From Strongyloides papillosus (lineage: Eukaryota; Nematoda; Chromadorea; Rhabditida; Strongyloididae), in contig SRSI01000060.1 of assembly GCA_005656395.1 (NCBI GenBank), forward strand, positions 248,001-312,000: DNA of 64,000 nt, read 5' to 3'. This document shows, piece by piece, positions 59,782-64,000 of the stretch (position 1 is its first letter; each line of letters begins with the position of its first letter). The translations under genes and the position numbers were made by a program. Under the pieces are notes generated by a model. It ran no database searches, was not told where the DNA came from, and was given only the letters and a program-made list of their open reading frames with translations.

Positions 59782-62164
59782 TTATATAGGTGGTTGTATT
59801 CCTGTTTGTTCCATTGCAATTACCATATCATTTGCCTCTTGTGTATCAATAAATGATTTATCCATATAAGAGGATTCGTTTCCGATTTTAGGTTTTATTT
59901 TTTTACTCTCTTCAATTGTTTTCCTCATTACATGATCACGGTGTATATCTTGCGACATCTTCCTATGAGAACTACGATTAAGGTGTCTAACAATTTTTGG
60001 ATTGTAGCACTTTGGATCACTAACCATACGTACAAGAAATGATCTTTTCTCTGAAAGGGTTTTTATTTTTTTCCTGTCAAATGGCTCATCATTAATGGAC
60101 GGTTGACGAGGAATGTGGTGAGAACGAGAATCAGAATCTATACTTTTCTCTCTCCCTGACGGAATGGACTCACTAGAATTTATGAGTCTATAACTTTCAG
60201 AACGATCCATTCCACTATTTGAGACGTCATATAAGGATGTTCTTGTTTCCTCATAAACATATTCATTTTCATCTTCCTCCACCAATGGTGGTTCTGATGG
60301 TTCATAAAGTATTTCTTGTGCTGTTTGTGTAATAATATCATAAGCTATTTGTATATCTTTATCTGTAGCATGTTCCTGACAAACACAGAAGCGGATTACA
60401 AATCTCGATGATAGAGAAGCTGGTACCATATGTATCTTACCACTACTATTCAACTGTGTTAGCAATGAACGATTTATCTCATCACTTCCTTTTAAACGGA
60501 AACACACTAAACCTAAGATAACTTCACCAATAATTTCAAATCTATCGTCATTACGTAATAATGATTCGAATTTTTTTGCCAATCTAACATGTTCTCTTAT
60601 ATATTTTTGGAGACCTTCTACACCATACATTCTTATGACAAACCAAAGCTTTAATGCTCTAAATCGACGACTAAGTGGTATTCCCCAATGTCTATAATCA
60701 ATTGCTTTATCTAAAATGTCATTTATATTTAATATGAAAATTTATATCCCTACCTGTCCAAGAGTGTTGTAGGTATAACGGATCAACAACTAATGCTTGT
60801 GTTAATTTAAATCTATCTCTGCACCACATCGTGGAACAATCAAAATTAACAAGCATCCATTTATTTGGATTAGTATTAAAAGACATTGCATGTTCAATTC
60901 CTTTCATTAAATATCTAAATTCTGGACATATCATTGCTGATCCTGCATATGCTCCATCAACATGAAGCCAAATATCATTTTCAGAACAAACAGGTCCAAC
61001 CTCTGAAAGGACATCAAAACTACAAACAGATGTTGTTCCTAGAGTTGTTGAAACAAAAAATGGAATCAAACCAAGATTTCTATCTTCTTGAATAGCTGCA
61101 TATAAGGTATCACCTCTTAGACGATATAACGAATCTGTTTCCATTATCCTTAATTTAACCATAGCAATCATACATGCTTTCTCAACAGATGAGTGAGACT
61201 CCTTTGAACAATATGCAACAAGTTTAGACATAAGAAGACCTTCCTCAACAAATGGAAAACGTTCTTTAAGTTTTTTTAATATTTCAAAGCGAGCAGCTAA
61301 TAAAGCAACAAAATTACACTCACTTGCTGAACCCTAAAAGAAGAATAAAGGATTGAAAAAATAGTTCTTTTTAAACACGTACCTGAATGACACCACCACC
61401 ATTTCCGTTTGGTGTAAATGGTAAAAATTCCTTTGGCAAACCCATCATATTACCAAACCAATCTAGCATTATCATCTCCAGTTCCGTCATTGCTGGACAG
61501 GCAGCCCATGAAAATCCAACACAACCCAGAGCATCTGATAACATTCCTGCCAAAACCGATGGCCATGAATTGCCAGCAGGAAAGTAAGCATGGAAACGAG
61601 GATGTTGCCAATGTGTTACTCCAGGCATTATAAAATTTTCAAAATCTTTCATTACATGCTCATAACTTTCTGCTGTTTGAGGTGGCTGTTTTGGAATAAG
61701 ATCACGTAAATATCCCGGTTCTATATCAGGTACAACACGGCGTTGTTCAATATTTTTAATATAGTTAACAAGATAATCAACCATCTTCCTTCCATTAACT
61801 CTAAATTCTTCCTCACTCATTCCAGGATGTAATTTGGGCATTGATAATATTTGATTTTGATCAACGATATTTTCGCCTCTTTGAAAGTGAGGACTTGGTG
61901 GTGGTGGTCTTGACATAGGTCTTGGTGGTGGTATTGGAGGAGAAGGTTTGTGATGCACATTGCCATCCATTGTGGTATATTTTGGTGTAGAACCTGATGA
62001 CAAAACAGAATTACCTATAAAATTGTTAATTTTTATGATAGTAGATAAATTATAATCAAACCTTTTGATATTATTGAACTTTTTATTTTCGCTGTTTTAT
62101 CTTGACAATAGCTATTAATACTATTAAAAACACCAGATAAAGAAGAGTTATGATCAAAAGACAT
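59782..62164 (-). CDS. tdc-1: Tyrosine / aromatic L-amino acid decarboxylase with long C-terminal tail, 747 aa
   Basis: Exons complement(62062..62164, 61383..62014, 60754..61333, 59782..60710), with introns of 43-49 bp. Residues 1-~85 are Ser- and Pro-rich. The PLP group II decarboxylase core (~85-580) shows VTHWQHPRFHAYFPAGNSWP, LGCVGFSWAACPAMTELE, GGGVIQGSASECNF (across an intron), WLHVDGAYAGSAM and the PLP lysine in FNTNPNKWMLVNFDC (Lys403). HWGIPLSRRFRALKLW follows. Then a ~165-residue charged Ser/Arg-rich tail. DDC enzymes usually read NPHK; Asn here and the long tail fit the nematode tyrosine decarboxylase TDC-1, which makes tyramine and hence octopamine. Substrate assignment is inference; the fold is certain. 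The start exon (MSFDHNSSLSG) rests on splice joining only. Confidence 0.87.
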
Positions 62165-63867
62165 AATAAGATTTTAAAATAAATTTTAATGATATAATCT
62201 TTTCCCATTCCTTGTTATTCTAAAATCACACCCATTTTCAATTAAAAAGTTATCAAAAGCTTGAAGATTTTAATTGAATTGTCAATTTCATATTTGCTAA
62301 GTATTCTTACAAGTTTACTTGAAAGCTGTCCTATCCATATTTCGATTAACTATACAAATATATTTAAATTATCGTGTAATTTTTATTTTATAAAAATTTA
62401 AATTGCACTGTTTATTTATTCATATGATGATATGTGTCATAAAATATACTTGAAATGGATAAGGAGAGTGACATCATTTGATTCAAATAATATATTTGTG
62501 AAATAAATATTTTTTAAATAACACATTGCTGAGAAAAATATTTTTATAATATAAAAAAAATTTTTTTGATATAAAATTATCAAGGGAGGTTTTGGTAGAA
62601 TAATTATAATAAAATGTTATAATTCATAAATATGATTTTTCAAAGGTTTAAAAGATATTTTTTATATTAATATGTACTTTTAAAACGTTATATATTTTTT
62701 TGTAAAAATAATATAAGATATAATAATATAATTGTAAAAAATTCATTTGTATAAGCCACTAATGGCGTCACGTAATCTAAAATAATATACTTTTGGTATT
62801 TCTTTGTATCATACAATTATGGATTTACTATAATAAAAATATAAAGACGATTATATTTAAGTGGGAGATAAAGTTTTTGTCGTAGATTAATTAGCATCAA
62901 AATAAAAATATTCATTGAATTAGATACCTAAGGTCTTTTAATGCTCATAGTAATTTTACAATATGATTTACATTAAGAAATTGATGATATTGCTATATTT
63001 TCGGAATAAAATAAATTAAAATTTATTAACATATCATAATCCGAATGTTTTGAAATGCTTATAAAAAAGTGTAGGATAGAAGCATTTAATAATATTGTAT
63101 ATACTTAATAATAATACAAATGCCATATACGGAAACTCATCAAATCACCTAGCAAAATATGATCTAGAAGTTTATATTTTAATTTAATGTACTTCAGTCA
63201 TTTTACAATAAAACATTTACTTAGTGTTATTCATTCAAACAATTAATTTTATTTTAAAAGAATTATTTATAAAATTGTTTTTTTTTAAATTATCATTGAA
63301 TTATTTTTTTTAAATTTTAAAAAAGAAAATGGAGATAAGTTAATATGACTTTATAAATTTCCATTTATTTTTAATTGTCGTTTGTAAACAATAATAATTT
63401 CTTGAGTCCCAATTTGCTTGTTATTTAAAAATATAGTGTTTACGTTCAATTATATGGATATAATCGTAGTTTGAGGTAATTTCATAAACTAACAATTTCT
63501 ATTTAAATAAGTTACATTATTTTAACAAACTTGTGTTATAAATAGGCATATTTTTATGTACAGGTTTATATTCTCTTGGAACAATAATTAAAATAAATAA
63601 ATATTTTTTAATTTTTTTATTATTCAACAATATTTTGTTAAAAGATTTTTTTTTTCCTTTGCTTATTATTAACTTTATATTTAAATGTCAATTTAATGTA
63701 CTCTATCTTCATTGCTCTTCTATTCTAAGAATTTATATTTAAAAGAAAATTACAATATCGTTATATATTAATATTTTTTTTGAGAAGAATCAAAAGTACA
63801 ATTTTAAAATAACTAACGTACTCATTTCTTTCAACCATTTTATAATTATCATTTTCAGATAAGGAAA
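62165..63867. other. Divergent intergenic, 1.7 kb
   Basis: AT-rich upstream region of tdc-1 and of the gene starting at 63868. No feature was recognised. Confidence 0.5.
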
Positions 63868-64000
63868 ATGATTAATATAATCATTAACAAGATATTTCTT
63901 CTATATTTTACTATAATATTTTGTATTAATTATACACCTGGAGTAGGTTTCGAACATTTTTCTAGTCCAAGTCAAAACGTATTTTGTATTTTATATCCGG
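63868..64000 (+). CDS. 5' end of a secreted or membrane protein, cut by window edge
   Basis: ATG 63868 lies 9 bp after a strong 3' splice site (CATTTTCAG, 63857-63858) of the type used for SL trans-splicing. The frame then stays open to the end (44 codons). It encodes a basic start (MINIIINK), a hydrophobic core (IFLLYFTIIFCI) that looks like a signal peptide, then VGFEHFSSPSQNVFCILYP. Too short to name. The acceptor, ATG and signal peptide together make a real gene likely. Confidence 0.55.
   Translation, partial: MINIIINKIFLLYFTIIFCINYTPGVGFEHFSSPSQNVFCILYP

Noticed and set aside
1..64000. CRISPR arrays, insertion sequences, phage, operon-type ribosome-binding sites
   Set aside because: Spliceosomal introns throughout and animal gene families; no regularly spaced repeats or transposase frames seen.

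Overview
The window is nuclear DNA of a nematode. It is extremely AT-rich. Genes have few and very short introns (mostly 36-60 bp), and several start codons sit just after a T-rich run ending in AG, as expected for spliced-leader trans-splicing. The protein set is nematode-type: innexin, EFA6, p120 catenin with fibronectin repeats, tyrosine decarboxylase, apical-matrix LRR proteins and a nicotinic receptor subunit. This combination best fits a Strongyloides-type clade IV nematode. That placement is inference; no species marker is present. I see no prokaryotic, plasmid, phage or CRISPR element. Layout: 1-2462 (+) is the 3' part of a P-glycoprotein-type ABC transporter, convergent with a two-exon single-pass membrane protein (2642-3228, -). 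4466-9948 (-) holds two tandem extracellular leucine-rich-repeat genes, one SYM-1-like (secreted) and one LET-4-like (membrane-anchored). 13291-14200 (+) is an unrecognised basic, Cys-rich protein, convergent with the ARF6 exchange factor EFA6 (14502-16872, -). 20991-28472 (+) holds four small genes: a FAHD1-type enzyme, a two-helix membrane protein, a TK1-type thymidine kinase and a CS-domain-like protein. 28938-31044 (+) is an eight-exon alpha-type nicotinic acetylcholine receptor subunit. 32761-33117 (+) is a small secreted peptide-like protein, and 34224-35357 (-) a four-helix membrane protein. 36622-37812 (+) is an innexin, convergent with p120 catenin JAC-1 (38031-44122, -). About 10 kb without recognisable genes follows. 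54172-56193 (+) is a copine, convergent with an adiponectin-receptor-like PAQR protein (56534-58005, -). 59782-62164 (-) is a tyrosine/aromatic amino acid decarboxylase, and a new secreted or membrane protein starts at 63868 and runs off the right edge. The genes do not form an operon or one pathway. Several share themes: epithelial junctions and apical matrix (LET-4/SYM-1-like, JAC-1, innexin, EFA6), neuromuscular signalling (nicotinic subunit, tyramine synthesis, copine), and nucleotide or mitochondrial metabolism (TK1, FAHD1). Gene models were assembled by hand from reading-frame continuity and GT-AG junctions; all joined models close in frame. I found no obviously new multi-gene system. 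The most interesting leads are small unrecognised genes visible only after splicing, a strong-splice-versus-open-frame conflict in the tetraspan gene, a nearly perfect hairpin inside a receptor intron, frequent AAG 3' splice sites, and islands of less AT-rich sequence in otherwise featureless intergenic DNA.
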